Assembly (NCBI GenBank): GCA_024235635.1
Contig: JACKMA010000001.1
Span: 434,001 to 498,000 of the forward strand
Direction: 5' to 3'
Length of the DNA: 64,000 nucleotides
Source of the DNA: Zoogloeaceae bacterium
GTDB lineage: Bacteria > Pseudomonadota > Gammaproteobacteria > Burkholderiales > Rhodocyclaceae
The position numbers were made by a program, and so were the translations under genes. The notes under the pieces were generated by a model. That model saw nothing but the letters and a program-made list of their open reading frames with translations, was not told the DNA's origin and made no database searches. Of this stretch, positions 24,466-33,214 are shown in pieces (positions within the stretch are counted from its first letter, which is position 1; each line of letters begins with the position of its first letter).

Positions 24466-27288
24466 TCAGGCCTTGAGATCGCCGAATGCATTTTCGACGA
24501 CGGCTTTCTGTTGCATGTTGTGTTTCGCGTAGTAGCCCACGGCCGGCGAGGCGGAAGCCGGTCGCGAGACCAGCAGCAGCTTGCGCTTGCCGAGAACGTT
24601 GTCGAGGTGGTGACGCGAGATCAGCCAGTACCACACACCCTGGTTGCGCGGCTCTTCCTGACACCAGACCAGTTCCTTCGCGTTCGGATACTTGCCCAGT
24701 TCCTCGGCGAAGGCATCGGCCGGGAACGGATAGAGCTGCTCGATACGCACGATGGCCGTGTCGGTGATGTCGTTGGCTCGGCGATGGGCGAGAAGTTCGT
24801 AGTAGATCTTCCCGCAGCACAGCACCACGCGCTTGACCTTCTTCGGATCGATCTCGTCGACTTCGCCGATCACCGTCTGGAAACTGCCCTTGGAGAGTTC
24901 CTCGAGGCTCGACACCGCCTCCTTGTGGCGCAGCAGCGACTTCGGCGTCATGACGATCAGGGGCTTCCTCTGCTGCCGCAGCATCTGCCGGCGGAGCATG
25001 TGGAACACCTGGGCCGGCGTGGTCGGCACGCAGACCTCGACGTTCATCTCGGCGCACAGTTGCATGTAGCGCTCGAGGCGCGCCGAGGAGTGCTCGGGGC
25101 CCTGGCCCTCGTAGCCGTGCGGCAGCAGCATCACCAGACCACACTGGCGGCCCCACTTGGCTTCGCCGGACGTGATGAACTGGTCGATGACGACCTGGGC
25201 ACCGTTGGCGAAGTCGCCGAACTGGCCCTCCCAGACCACCAGTTGATTGGGCTCGGCGGTGGAGTAGCCGTATTCGAAGGCCAGCACGCCCTCTTCCGAC
25301 AACACCGAGTCGAAGGTGCGGTACTGGGCCTGGCCTTCGGCGATGTGGTTGAGCGGAATGAACGCACCTTCCGACCAGTGCTCGCGGTTCTGGTCATGGA
25401 GCACGCCGTGGCGGTGGAAGAAGGTGCCGCGGCCGACGTCCTCACCGGAGATGCGCACGCCGAGGCCCTGCACCAGCAGCGACGCATAGGCGAGATTCTC
25501 GCCCATGCCCCAGTCCACCGGCAGTTCGCCTTCGCCCATCTTGCGACGATCGTCGACGATCTTCTTGACCCGGGAATGCAGCTTGAAGCCGTCCGGCACG
25601 GTCGTGATCGCCGTGGCCAGCCGCTTGAGCTCGGTCATCGGCACCGTGGTGTCGCACTTGTCGGTGTACTTGCGATTCAGGAACGGCGTCCAGTCCACCG
25701 CAAACTGCGGCTTGTAGCCCGGCAGCGCCGGATGCTCGAGCAATTCGCCCTCGTCGAGCGCCGCGCGGTAGTCGGCGATCATCTTGTCGACCTCGTCCCC
25801 CGAGCACACGCCCTCGGCGACCAGCCGGTCGGCATAGACCTTGCGGCTGCCCGGATGCGCGTTGATCTTGCGATACATCAACGGTTGCGTGACCATCGGC
25901 TCGTCCTGCTCGTTGTGTCCTAGCTTACGGAAGCAGATCAGGTCGACGACGACATCCTTCTTGAACTCGTTGCGGAATTCCATCGCCAGGTTGGTGACGA
26001 AGGCGACTGCTTCGGGGTCGTCACCGTTGACGTGGAAGATCGGCGCCTCGACCATCTTGAAGATGTCGGTGCAGTACATCGACGAGCGATAGTCGCGCGG
26101 ATCCGAGGTGGTGAAACCGATCTGGTTGTTCACCACGATATGTACGGTACCGCCGGTGCCGTAGCCGCGGGTCAGGGAGAAGTTCAACATCTCCTGGTTC
26201 ACGCCCTGGCCGATCACCGCCGCGTCGCCGTGCAGAATCACCGGCAGCACCTGCTTCTTCTCGTCGTCGCCGCGGCGTATCTGGCGTGCATAGACCGAAC
26301 CGGCAACCACCGGGTTGATGATCTCGAGGTGGGACGGGTTGAACGACAGCGTCAGGTGCACCGCGCCGCCCGGCGTCATGACGTCGGACGAGAAACCCAT
26401 GTGGTACTTGACGTCGCCGGCCGACAGGTCGAGGCTGCCCTTGCCCTCGAACTCGGCGAACAGCATCTTGGGCGACTTGCCGAGCGTGTTCACCAGCACG
26501 TTCAGGCGGCCGCGGTGGGCCATGCCGATGACGACTTCCTGGACGCCGAGCTTGCCCGCGGTATTGACCAGTTCGTCCATCGCGACGATGGTCGCCTCGC
26601 CACCCTCGAGCGAGAAGCGCTTCTGGCCGACGTACTTGGTGTGCAGGTACTTCTCCAGCGTCTCGGCCGCCGTCATCCGCTTCAGGATGTGCTTCTTGTT
26701 GTCCTTGCTGTAGGCCGGCTTGCCGCGCACCGCCTCGAGCCGCGCCTGAATCCAGCGCTTCTGCGAGACGTCGGTGATGTACATGTACTCGGCGCCGATC
26801 GAACTGCAGTAGGTCTGGCGCACTGCCTCGAGGATCTCGCGCAGCGTGGCGTGATCGCTCGAAAAGCCATGGAAGGAACCGACGTTGAACTTGGCGTTGA
26901 GATCGCCTTCGGTGAAGCCGTAGTACGAGGGCTCGAGCTCATGCACCTCGGGCCGCTCGTTGCGCTTCAGCGGATCGAGCTGGGCCCAGCGATTGCCGAG
27001 GAAGCGGTAGGCGTTGATCAGCTGCAGCACGCTGACCTGACGCTTGTCGTCGCCGACCGAAACGACCTTGACCGGCCCGCGCTTGGCCATCTCGGCAAAG
27101 GCACCGATCACCGGGAAATGGGGCACGTCGCGCTCGGCCGCGCCGGGCACGCTCTGCAGCCCGTCGAAATAGGTCCGCCACTCGCCCGAGACGGCGTCGG
27201 GATTTTCGAGGTATGCCTCGTAGAGCTCCTCCACGAACGGCGCGTTGCTGCCGAACAGATAGGAGTTGCTGAAAAGTTCCTTCATCAT
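24466..27288 (-). CDS. sucA: 2-oxoglutarate dehydrogenase E1
   Basis: 940 residues of thiamine diphosphate-dependent E1o. Typical blocks: N-terminal NSYLFGSNAPFVEELYEAYL that docks to E2, GMAHRGRLNVLVNTLGKSPK, the diphosphate-binding HGDAAVIGQGVNQEMLNFS, and LLPHGYEGQGPEHSSARLER. It decarboxylates 2-oxoglutarate and passes the succinyl group to the lipoyl arm of SucB. A GTG at 27297 is in frame, but AGGTGA five bases before the ATG at 27288 favours the latter. Confidence 0.96.
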   Translation of the reverse strand: MMKELFSNSYLFGSNAPFVEELYEAYLENPDAVSGEWRTYFDGLQSVPGAAERDVPHFPVIGAFAEMAKRGPVKVVSVGDDKRQVSVLQLINAYRFLGNRWAQLDPLKRNERPEVHELEPSYYGFTEGDLNAKFNVGSFHGFSSDHATLREILEAVRQTYCSSIGAEYMYITDVSQKRWIQARLEAVRGKPAYSKDNKKHILKRMTAAETLEKYLHTKYVGQKRFSLEGGEATIVAMDELVNTAGKLGVQEVVIGMAHRGRLNVLVNTLGKSPKMLFAEFEGKGSLDLSAGDVKYHMGFSSDVMTPGGAVHLTLSFNPSHLEIINPVVAGSVYARQIRRGDDEKKQVLPVILHGDAAVIGQGVNQEMLNFSLTRGYGTGGTVHIVVNNQIGFTTSDPRDYRSSMYCTDIFKMVEAPIFHVNGDDPEAVAFVTNLAMEFRNEFKKDVVVDLICFRKLGHNEQDEPMVTQPLMYRKINAHPGSRKVYADRLVAEGVCSGDEVDKMIADYRAALDEGELLEHPALPGYKPQFAVDWTPFLNRKYTDKCDTTVPMTELKRLATAITTVPDGFKLHSRVKKIVDDRRKMGEGELPVDWGMGENLAYASLLVQGLGVRISGEDVGRGTFFHRHGVLHDQNREHWSEGAFIPLNHIAEGQAQYRTFDSVLSEEGVLAFEYGYSTAEPNQLVVWEGQFGDFANGAQVVIDQFITSGEAKWGRQCGLVMLLPHGYEGQGPEHSSARLERYMQLCAEMNVEVCVPTTPAQVFHMLRRQMLRQQRKPLIVMTPKSLLRHKEAVSSLEELSKGSFQTVIGEVDEIDPKKVKRVVLCCGKIYYELLAHRRANDITDTAIVRIEQLYPFPADAFAEELGKYPNAKELVWCQEEPRNQGVWYWLISRHHLDNVLGKRKLLLVSRPASASPAVGYYAKHNMQQKAVVENAFGDLKA

Positions 27289-27376
27289 GGAAGTCACCTG
27301 CGTTCAATATGTTCTTGTGATTTGCCGTGCCCGTCGGCGCGGCCAAGCGACACACAGCTCCGATCCGCGAGCCGCT

Positions 27377-27407
27377 GCCGGGCGGGCCTTTCGCTCGCCC
27401 GCCCGGC
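27377..27407 (-). other. GC-rich intercistronic hairpin, gltA/sucA
   Basis: Perfect 11-bp stem (GCCGGGCGGGC / GCCCGCCCGGC) with a 9-base loop in the 160-bp gap between gltA and sucA. No U tract follows, so it is not a standard terminator. Confidence 0.6.
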
Positions 27408-27448
27408 AACGCCTCGTCTGCGTGTCGCCTCCCTCCCTCTCGAGACGG

Positions 27449-28741
27449 TCAGCGCTGATCGATCGGCTGGACGTCGCGTCGGGCGGCACCGACGTAGAGC
27501 TGGCGCGGACGACCGATCTTGTATTCCGGATCGGTGATCATCTCTTCCCACTGCACCATCCAGCCGACCGTGCGGGCCAGCGCGAAGATGCAGGTGAACA
27601 TCGAGGTCGGGATGCCGAGCGCCTTCTGCACGATGCCGGAGTAGAAATCGACGTTCGGGTAGAGCTTCTTCTCGACGAAGTACTCGTCTTCGAGGGCGAT
27701 CTTCTCGAGTTCCTTGGCGAGCTTGAACAGGCGGTCGTTCTCGAGACCGAGTTCGCCGAGCACCTCGCTGCAGACCTTGCCCATCAGCTTCGCGCGCGGG
27801 TCGAAGTTCTTGTAGACGCGGTGGCCGAAGCCCATCAGCTTGAAGCTGTCGTTCTTGTCCTTGGCGCGCTTGATGTATTCGCCCACACGCGAGACATCGC
27901 CGATTTCCTCAAGCATGTTGAGGCAGGCCTCGTTGGCGCCACCGTGGGCCGGACCCCACAGGCAGGCGATGCCGGCCGAGATGCAGGCGAACGGGTTGGC
28001 GCCGGACGAACCGGCCAGACGCACGGTCGAGGTCGAGGCATTCTGCTCGTGATCCGCGTGCAGCGTGAAGATGATGTCGAGCGCGCGCACCAGCACCGGA
28101 TTCGGCTTGAACTCCTCGCACGGGGTACCGAACATCATGTGCATGAAGTTCGAGGTGTAGTCGAGGTCGTTGCGCGGGAACATGAAGGGCTGGCCGATGT
28201 TGTACTTGTAGGCCATCGCCACGATGGTCGGCAGCTTCGCGACCAGGCGGTTGAAGGAGATCGCGCGATGCTCGGCATCGGAGAAATCCATCGCCTCGTG
28301 GTAGAACGCCGACAGCGCGCCGACCACGCCGACCATCACCGCCATCGGGTGCGCGTCACGGCGGAATCCCGAGTAGAACTTCGAGATCTGGTCGTGCAGC
28401 ATCGTGTGGTTCTTGATCGTGCGCTCGAACTCGTCCTTCTGTGCCACATTCGGCAACTCGCTGTTCTTCAGCAGGTAGGCCACTTCGAGGAAGCTGCAGT
28501 TCTCGGCCAGTTGTTCGATCGGATAGCCGCGATACAGGAGCTCACCCTTGTCACCGTCGATGAAGGTGACCTTGGATTGGCAACTCGCGGTCGAGAGAAA
28601 GCCGGAGTCGTACGTGAACAGGCCGGTCTTTCCGCCCAGCGTGCGAATGTCGATAACGTCGTTGCCGTGAACACCGGTCATGACCGGAAATTCGACGTTC
28701 TTGCCATCCACGGAAAGCGTAGCGGTGCGTTGTGTCGTCAT
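27449..28741 (-). CDS. gltA: Citrate synthase (type II, hexameric)
   Basis: 430 residues with the GltA layout: a long N-terminal domain (GKTGLFTYDSGFLSTASCQS) and the catalytic residues His in WGPAHGGANEA, His in GFGHRVYKNFDPR and Asp in NVDFYSGIV. It condenses oxaloacetate and acetyl-CoA into citrate. The N-terminal extension indicates the large, NADH-sensitive type found in Gram-negative bacteria. It follows sdhE, but a terminator lies between them, so a separate promoter or regulated read-through is likely. GGGACG precedes the ATG. Confidence 0.97.
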   Translation of the reverse strand: MTTQRTATLSVDGKNVEFPVMTGVHGNDVIDIRTLGGKTGLFTYDSGFLSTASCQSKVTFIDGDKGELLYRGYPIEQLAENCSFLEVAYLLKNSELPNVAQKDEFERTIKNHTMLHDQISKFYSGFRRDAHPMAVMVGVVGALSAFYHEAMDFSDAEHRAISFNRLVAKLPTIVAMAYKYNIGQPFMFPRNDLDYTSNFMHMMFGTPCEEFKPNPVLVRALDIIFTLHADHEQNASTSTVRLAGSSGANPFACISAGIACLWGPAHGGANEACLNMLEEIGDVSRVGEYIKRAKDKNDSFKLMGFGHRVYKNFDPRAKLMGKVCSEVLGELGLENDRLFKLAKELEKIALEDEYFVEKKLYPNVDFYSGIVQKALGIPTSMFTCIFALARTVGWMVQWEEMITDPEYKIGRPRQLYVGAARRDVQPIDQR

Positions 28742-28784
28742 GGTTCGTCCCTTTTTTCCCCGTGTTTACTCTCGTGCACTGTCT

Positions 28785-28823
28785 AAAAAACCGGCCTGTG
28801 CGTCAGCAATGACGCAGCAGGCC
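28785..28823 (-). terminator. Rho-independent terminator overlapping the sdhE stop
   Basis: On the minus strand GGCCTG-(C)-TGCGTCA, loop TTGC, TGACGCA-CAGGCC and then GG and six T. It is a 13-bp stem with a one-base bulge. The sdhE stop codon (28803-28805) is inside the stem, so translation of sdhE could affect folding. It separates sdhCDAB-sdhE from gltA. Confidence 0.85.
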
Positions 28824-29039
28824 GATCATCTCCCTCCAGCGGGCGTTTTCGCATGGCTTTCTGCCATTTACCATCGCCCACAAATCGTGATCCTCGCACA
28901 GGAGCAGATCGGCCAGATCGGCCAGCTGCGCCTCGCTCAGATCATCGAACTGCGATTCGAGGAAGCGCGCGAAGACCAGATCGAGCTCCAGCAGGGCCCG
29001 ACGGCAGTGCCAGCGCACGCGTCCTCGGTTGATGCTCAT
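28803..29039 (-). CDS. sdhE: Succinate dehydrogenase assembly factor SdhE (FAD assembly)
   Basis: 78 residues: MSINRGRVRWHCRRALLELD and then LVFARFLESQFDDLSEAQLA. It has the conserved RGxxE-like region as RRALLELD and the C-terminal part LLCEDHDLWAMVNGRKP of SdhE/YgfY. It binds SdhA and promotes covalent flavin attachment. The canonical RGMLELD Gly is Ala here. Its ATG overlaps the sdhB stop (ATGA, 29036-29039), so the two are translationally coupled, as expected for a maturation factor of the complex. Confidence 0.92.
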   Translation of the reverse strand: MSINRGRVRWHCRRALLELDLVFARFLESQFDDLSEAQLADLADLLLCEDHDLWAMVNGRKPCENARWREMIGLLRHC

Positions 29040-29746
29040 ACCGCGCGCCGCAGCATCATGTCCTTGATCTTGCCGATCGCCCGCGTCGGGTTGAGGCTCT
29101 TCGGACAGACGTCGACACAGTTCATGATCGTGTGGCAGCGGAACAGCCGATACGGATCCTCGAGGTTGTCGAGGCGATCGTTGGTTGCCTGGTCGCGGGT
29201 GTCGGCAATGAAGCGATAGGCCGCGAGCAGGCCGGCCGGGCCGACGAACTTGTCCGGATTCCACCAGAACGACGGGCAGCTCGTCGAGCAGCATGCGCAC
29301 AGGATGCACTCGTAGAGGCCGTTGAGTTCCTCGCGATCCTCGGGCGTCTGCAGGCGCTCGCGCTCGGGCGGCGGATCGTTGTTGATGAGGTAAGGCTTGA
29401 TCGAGTGGTACTGCTTGAAGAACTGCGTCATGTCGACGATCAGGTCGCGCACCACCGGCAGGCCGGGCAGCGGCCGCAGCGTGATCGGCTGCGGCAGCGA
29501 ATCGACCTCGGTGAGGCAGGCCAGGCCATTCTTGCCGTTGATGTTCATCGCATCGGAGCCGCATACGCCCTCGCGGCAGGAACGGCGGAAGGACAGGGAA
29601 TCGTCCTTGACCTTGAGCCGCACCAGCGCGTCGAGGAGCTTCTTGTCGGACGCCTCGAGCTCGACCGAGATGTCCTGCATGTAGGGCTTTTCGTCCTTGT
29701 CCGGATCGTAGCGGTAGATCTTGAATTGAACGGTTCGCTTGCTCAT
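29036..29746 (-). CDS. sdhB: Succinate dehydrogenase iron-sulfur subunit
   Basis: 236 residues. The [2Fe-2S] site is CREGVCGSDAMNINGKNGLAC, split as CREGVCGSD (about 57) and NGKNGLAC. The [4Fe-4S] and [3Fe-4S] sites are CILCACCSTSCP (about 148) and CHTIMNCVDVCPKSLNP (about 205). It carries electrons from the flavin in SdhA to quinone at the membrane subunits. Good ribosome site (GGAGA) in the 19-bp gap after sdhA. Confidence 0.97.
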   Translation of the reverse strand: MSKRTVQFKIYRYDPDKDEKPYMQDISVELEASDKKLLDALVRLKVKDDSLSFRRSCREGVCGSDAMNINGKNGLACLTEVDSLPQPITLRPLPGLPVVRDLIVDMTQFFKQYHSIKPYLINNDPPPERERLQTPEDREELNGLYECILCACCSTSCPSFWWNPDKFVGPAGLLAAYRFIADTRDQATNDRLDNLEDPYRLFRCHTIMNCVDVCPKSLNPTRAIGKIKDMMLRRAV

Positions 29747-29765
29747 TGGGAAATCTCCGGTCGCG

Positions 29766-31559
29766 TCAGTAGGTGCGCTTGGCGAGCGCGATCGGCTCGA
29801 CGTTCGGCGAAAGCGGCTTCAAGTTCACCGGCTTGTACTCGAGGCGGTTGTCGGCGCTGTACCACAAGGTGTGCTTGAGCCATTCCTCGTCGTTGCGGCC
29901 GTTCGGATGCTCAGGCGTGTCCGGCGCGTCGTCGCGCACGTGGGCGCCGCGCGATTCCTTGCGCGCCTCGGCGGAGATCATCGTCGCCTTGGCGACCTCG
30001 ATCAGGTTGTCGAGCTCGAGCGCCTCGACCCGGGCAGTGTTCCAGACCTGGGACTTGTCGCCGATCTCGGTCGATGCGGCGCGCGCGGCGACGCCCTTGA
30101 TCAGCTCGGCGCCTTCCTTCAGCAGATTGTCGAAGCGGAACACACCGGCGTGCTTCTGCATCGTGCGCTGCATGTCGAGACGCACTTCATGGACGTTCTC
30201 GCCGTCCTTCTGGCCTTCGAGACGGGCGATGCGCGCAAGCGATACGTCGGCCGCGTCTTCCGGCAGCGGCTTGAGCGCCAGCGCGCCGGTGCGGAAGTCC
30301 TCGACCACGGTCTCGCCGGCGGACTTGCCGAACACCAGCAGGTCGAGCAGCGAGTTGGTGCCGAGGCGGTTCGCCCCATGCACCGATGCGCAGGCGCACT
30401 CGCCGGCCGCATAGAAGCCGACGACCGCCGAATTGACGTCGCCATCCTTCGGAATCACGACCTGGCCGCGATAGTTGGTCGGAATGCCCCCCATCTGGTA
30501 GTGACAGGTCGGCACCACCGGGATCGGCGCCTTGATCGGATCGACGCCGGCGAACTGGATCGAGATCTCGCGGATCCCGGGCAGCCGCTTGAGGATAGTC
30601 TCGGGCGACAGGTGGGTGATGTCGAGCAGCACGTGATCCTTGTCGGGTCCGCAGCCGCGGCCTTCGTTGATCTCGGTGGTCATCGCCCGCGAAACGACGT
30701 CGCGCGAAGCCAGGTCCTTCAGGTTCGGTGCGTAGCGCTCCATGAAGCGCTCGCCGGCATCGTTACGCAGAATGCCGCCCTCGCCCCGCACGCCTTCGGT
30801 GATCAGCACGCCGGCACCGGCGACGCCGGTCGGGTGGAACTGCCAGAACTCCATGTCCTCGAGCGGGATGCCGGAGCGCGCCGCCATGCCGACGCCGTCA
30901 CCGGTGTTGATGAAGGCATTGGTCGAACTGTAGTAGATGCGGCCCGCGCCACCGGTGGCGAAGATCGTCGCCCGCGAATGGAAGATCGAGATCTCGCCGG
31001 TCTCCATTTCGAGGGCGGTCACGCCGAGCACGTCGCCGTCGCTGTTGCGGATCAGGTCGAGCGCCATCCATTCGACAAAGAACTGGGTGTTGGCGCGCAC
31101 GTTGCGCTGGTAGAGCGCGTGCAGCATCGCATGGCCGGTACGGTCGGCCGCCGCGCAGGAGCGCATCACCGGTGCCTGGCCATAGTTCATCGAGTGACCG
31201 CCGAACGGGCGCTGGTAGATCTTGCCGTCGTCGGTGCGGTCGAACGGCATGCCGTAGTGCTCGAGCTCGACCACCACCTCGTTGGCCTTGCGGCACATGA
31301 ACTCGATGGCGTCCTGGTCGCCCAGCCAGTCCGACCCCTTGACGGTGTCGTACATATGCCAGTGCCAGTTGTCTTCGGTGGAGTTGCCGAGGGATGCGGC
31401 AACGCCGCCCTGTGCAGCGACGGTATGGGAGCGGGTCGGGAAGACCTTGGTCAGGACGGCGGTCTTCATGCCCGCCTCGGACAGTTGCAGTGCGGCCCGC
31501 AGACCGGCACCGCCGGCGCCGACGATGACGGCGTCAAAGGTACGCTTGGCGACTTTCAC
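29766..31559 (-). CDS. sdhA: Succinate dehydrogenase flavoprotein subunit
   Basis: 597 residues. FAD-binding GAGGAGLRAALQLSEAG (about 14-30), the flavinylated His in SHTVAAQGGVAA (about 45), the active-site block HPTGVAGAGVLITEGVRGEG (about 241) and the C-terminal HVRDDAPDTPEHPNGRNDE. It oxidises succinate to fumarate and is the catalytic subunit of complex II. It starts with GTG directly after the TAA of sdhD, so initiation is likely coupled to the end of sdhD translation. Confidence 0.97.
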   Translation of the reverse strand: MKVAKRTFDAVIVGAGGAGLRAALQLSEAGMKTAVLTKVFPTRSHTVAAQGGVAASLGNSTEDNWHWHMYDTVKGSDWLGDQDAIEFMCRKANEVVVELEHYGMPFDRTDDGKIYQRPFGGHSMNYGQAPVMRSCAAADRTGHAMLHALYQRNVRANTQFFVEWMALDLIRNSDGDVLGVTALEMETGEISIFHSRATIFATGGAGRIYYSSTNAFINTGDGVGMAARSGIPLEDMEFWQFHPTGVAGAGVLITEGVRGEGGILRNDAGERFMERYAPNLKDLASRDVVSRAMTTEINEGRGCGPDKDHVLLDITHLSPETILKRLPGIREISIQFAGVDPIKAPIPVVPTCHYQMGGIPTNYRGQVVIPKDGDVNSAVVGFYAAGECACASVHGANRLGTNSLLDLLVFGKSAGETVVEDFRTGALALKPLPEDAADVSLARIARLEGQKDGENVHEVRLDMQRTMQKHAGVFRFDNLLKEGAELIKGVAARAASTEIGDKSQVWNTARVEALELDNLIEVAKATMISAEARKESRGAHVRDDAPDTPEHPNGRNDEEWLKHTLWYSADNRLEYKPVNLKPLSPNVEPIALAKRTY

Positions 31560-31907
31560 TTACAACCTCCACAGGATCTGGGCGGCCCAGCCGGCATAGC
31601 CGACGAGCAGGAACAGGGTGACCACATGCAGCGCGAGGCGGATGCCGACCGGCTTGATGTAATCCATGTAGATGTCACGCACACCGACCCAGGCGTGGAA
31701 GAACAGTGCCAGGAAGAACAGGAAGGTAAAGAAGCGCATGAAGCCGCCGCCGAACATGCCGCGCCATGCGTCGTAGCTCATCTCCGGCAGGGCCAGGGCA
31801 TTGAGCGCGAAGAAGACGGTATACAAGGCCATGACCACGGCCGTGACGCGCTGCCCCAGCCAGTCGCGGAAACCGTAGTGAGCACCGACAACGATTCGCC
31901 TTACCAT
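31560..31907 (-). CDS. sdhD: Succinate dehydrogenase membrane anchor subunit D
   Basis: 115 residues, three membrane helices (about 20-40, 57-75 and 90-112). Family signature DWLGQRVTAVVMALYTVFF at the first helix and HAWVGVRDIYMDYIKP before the last. It anchors the complex and helps form the quinone site and haem pocket with SdhC. The start at 31907 overlaps the last codons of sdhC by 7 bases. Confidence 0.93.
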   Translation of the reverse strand: MVRRIVVGAHYGFRDWLGQRVTAVVMALYTVFFALNALALPEMSYDAWRGMFGGGFMRFFTFLFFLALFFHAWVGVRDIYMDYIKPVGIRLALHVVTLFLLVGYAGWAAQILWRL

Positions 31908-32290
31908 AGCCACACCCCGATGATGAAGGTCAGCGCCAGGCTCACGCCGAGCACGATCTTTGAGGACTGGCGAGCCGCAGGCAGATCCAGGCCCTTGTGC
32001 ATGTCGAGCAGCAGGAAGCGGATGCCCGCACAGAAATGATGCAGATAGGCCCACAGCAGGCCGAACAGCAGGATCTTGGCCAGGGGATTCGAAACGATCT
32101 CCTTGTAGGCCGCGAAGGACTCTGGCGAGCCCAGGCTCTTGCCGAACAGCATCAACAGGAAAGGCAGCATCAGGAACAGGCCGGCGCCGCTGACCCTGTG
32201 CAGGATCGAAACGATACCCGGCAGTGGCAGCCGGATCTCGTTCAGCGTCAGGAACTTCGGACGCTGTTTTCTCACACTCACGTCTGACAT
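31901..32290 (-). CDS. sdhC: Succinate dehydrogenase cytochrome b556 subunit
   Basis: 129 residues, three membrane helices. Family blocks PGIVSILHRVSGAGLFLMLP (quinone-site Ser and His/Arg) and WAYLHHFCAGIRFLLLDMHK with the haem-ligand His. It is the first gene of the sdh operon. GAGGGG precedes the ATG by about six bases. A possible -10 (TATACT on the minus strand, inside the palindrome GAAGT-ATA-ACTTC, 32349-32361) lies 60-70 bp upstream. Confidence 0.95.
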   Translation of the reverse strand: MSDVSVRKQRPKFLTLNEIRLPLPGIVSILHRVSGAGLFLMLPFLLMLFGKSLGSPESFAAYKEIVSNPLAKILLFGLLWAYLHHFCAGIRFLLLDMHKGLDLPAARQSSKIVLGVSLALTFIIGVWLW

Positions 32291-32382
32291 TAGTTTTCCC
32301 CTCTAATTCGGCGGACCGTTCCGGGCCACCGCACTCCCACAAAAGACCGAAGTATAACTTCTGGTAAACCCGAGTCGGGCGA

Positions 32383-33111
32383 TCAATTCAATTCGTTGTG
32401 ATAGTAGTGAGCCTCGGTCAGGTACAGCCCCCGTCGCCATTCCACCGGCCGGTCACCGTAGGTGTAGGTGACGCGCTCGACCGAGAGCAGCGGCGTCCCT
32501 TCGGCAACCTCGAGGATCTCGGCGGTCGCCTTGTCGGCGGCCACCGCGCGAATCTTTTCGTCGGCCCGGATCATGCGCAGCCCGAAGCGCGACTCGAACA
32601 GGCTGTAGAGCGAACTGCGCCAGCTCTGCAGCACTTCGAGGGTCAGCCCCTGAAATATCTCGCCGGGCAGGTAGATCTCGTCGACGACCACCGGAGTCGT
32701 CGCAAACTTCAGCAATCGCCGTACAATCATGATCGGTGCACCCGGCTCGATCGCGAGGATCCGAGAAGCCTCGTGCCCGGCCTTGGCACGCCAGCATTCC
32801 AGGGGGATACTTTCACGCTGAGGAATCGAGTCGTCGTCCGGAGCCAGCCGGAGAAAACGGAACATCGCACGCGGATCACTGTGCGATGCGACGAAGGTGC
32901 CCTTGCCCTGCTTGCGGACCAGCAGGTTCTCGGCGGCCATCTCGTCGATCGCCTTGCGCACCGTTCCCTGGCTGACGCTGAAGCGCACCGCCAGTTCCTG
33001 CTCGCTGGGAATGGCCTGCCCCGGGCGCCATTCGCCTGCCTCGAGGGCCTGTAGTATCAGGCTCTTGATCTGGCGATAAAGAGGGCTGAAGGTCGGGGAC
33101 TCTTGGGCCAT
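32383..33111 (-). CDS. GntR/HutC-family transcriptional regulator (winged helix plus UTRA)
   Basis: 242 residues from the ATG at 33111; in-frame Met codons upstream (33120, 33150) have no homologous leader. Residues about 8-75 are a GntR winged helix (PLYRQIKSLILQALEAGEWR and then IPSEQELAVRFSVSQGTVRK). Residues about 95-240 are a UTRA effector-binding domain (CWRAKAGHEASRILAIEPGA ... PLLSVERVTYTYGDRPVEWR). UTRA domains sense small metabolites. It lies between the sdh operon and the divergent mdh gene, and the shared mdh promoter region has a palindrome suited to it, so it is probably a TCA-cycle regulator and autoregulator. The ligand is unknown. Confidence 0.88.
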   Translation of the reverse strand: MAQESPTFSPLYRQIKSLILQALEAGEWRPGQAIPSEQELAVRFSVSQGTVRKAIDEMAAENLLVRKQGKGTFVASHSDPRAMFRFLRLAPDDDSIPQRESIPLECWRAKAGHEASRILAIEPGAPIMIVRRLLKFATTPVVVDEIYLPGEIFQGLTLEVLQSWRSSLYSLFESRFGLRMIRADEKIRAVAADKATAEILEVAEGTPLLSVERVTYTYGDRPVEWRRGLYLTEAHYYHNELN

Positions 33112-33152
33112 GGCGCGCATTCCATCACAAAAATTCAAAAAGGTCCACATAA

Positions 33153-33173
33153 GTCTTATATCTTATATAAGAC
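33153..33173. promoter_or_regulatory. Palindromic operator GTCTTATAT-N3-ATATAAGAC
   Basis: A perfect 9-bp inverted repeat with a 3-base centre in the gntR-mdh intergenic region, 12 bp upstream of the mdh -35 box and 41 bp upstream of the gntR ATG. The size and AT-rich arms fit a GntR-family dimer site. Confidence 0.7.
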
Positions 33174-33180
33174 AACATAC

Positions 33181-33197
33181 ATGAATTGACAATTCAT
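33181..33197. promoter_or_regulatory. Second palindrome ATGAATTG-A-CAATTCAT over the mdh -35
   Basis: A perfect 8-bp inverted repeat with a single central base. It contains the TTGACA -35 box of the mdh promoter, so a protein bound here would block mdh transcription. It differs in sequence from the palindrome at 33153, which suggests a second regulator or a cruciform. Confidence 0.5.
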
Positions 33198-33214
33198 CGC
33201 AGTCCCACTAGGAT
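33186..33214 (+). promoter_or_regulatory. Probable sigma70 promoter of mdh
   Basis: -35 TTGACA (33186-33191), a 17-base spacer and -10 TAGGAT (33209-33214). Transcription would start about 115 bp before the mdh ATG. Confidence 0.6.

Noticed and set aside
32349..32361. GAAGT-ATA-ACTTC upstream of sdhC as a second GntR operator
   Set aside because: It is a short palindrome whose arms do not match GTCTTATAT; it may simply overlap the sdhC -10.
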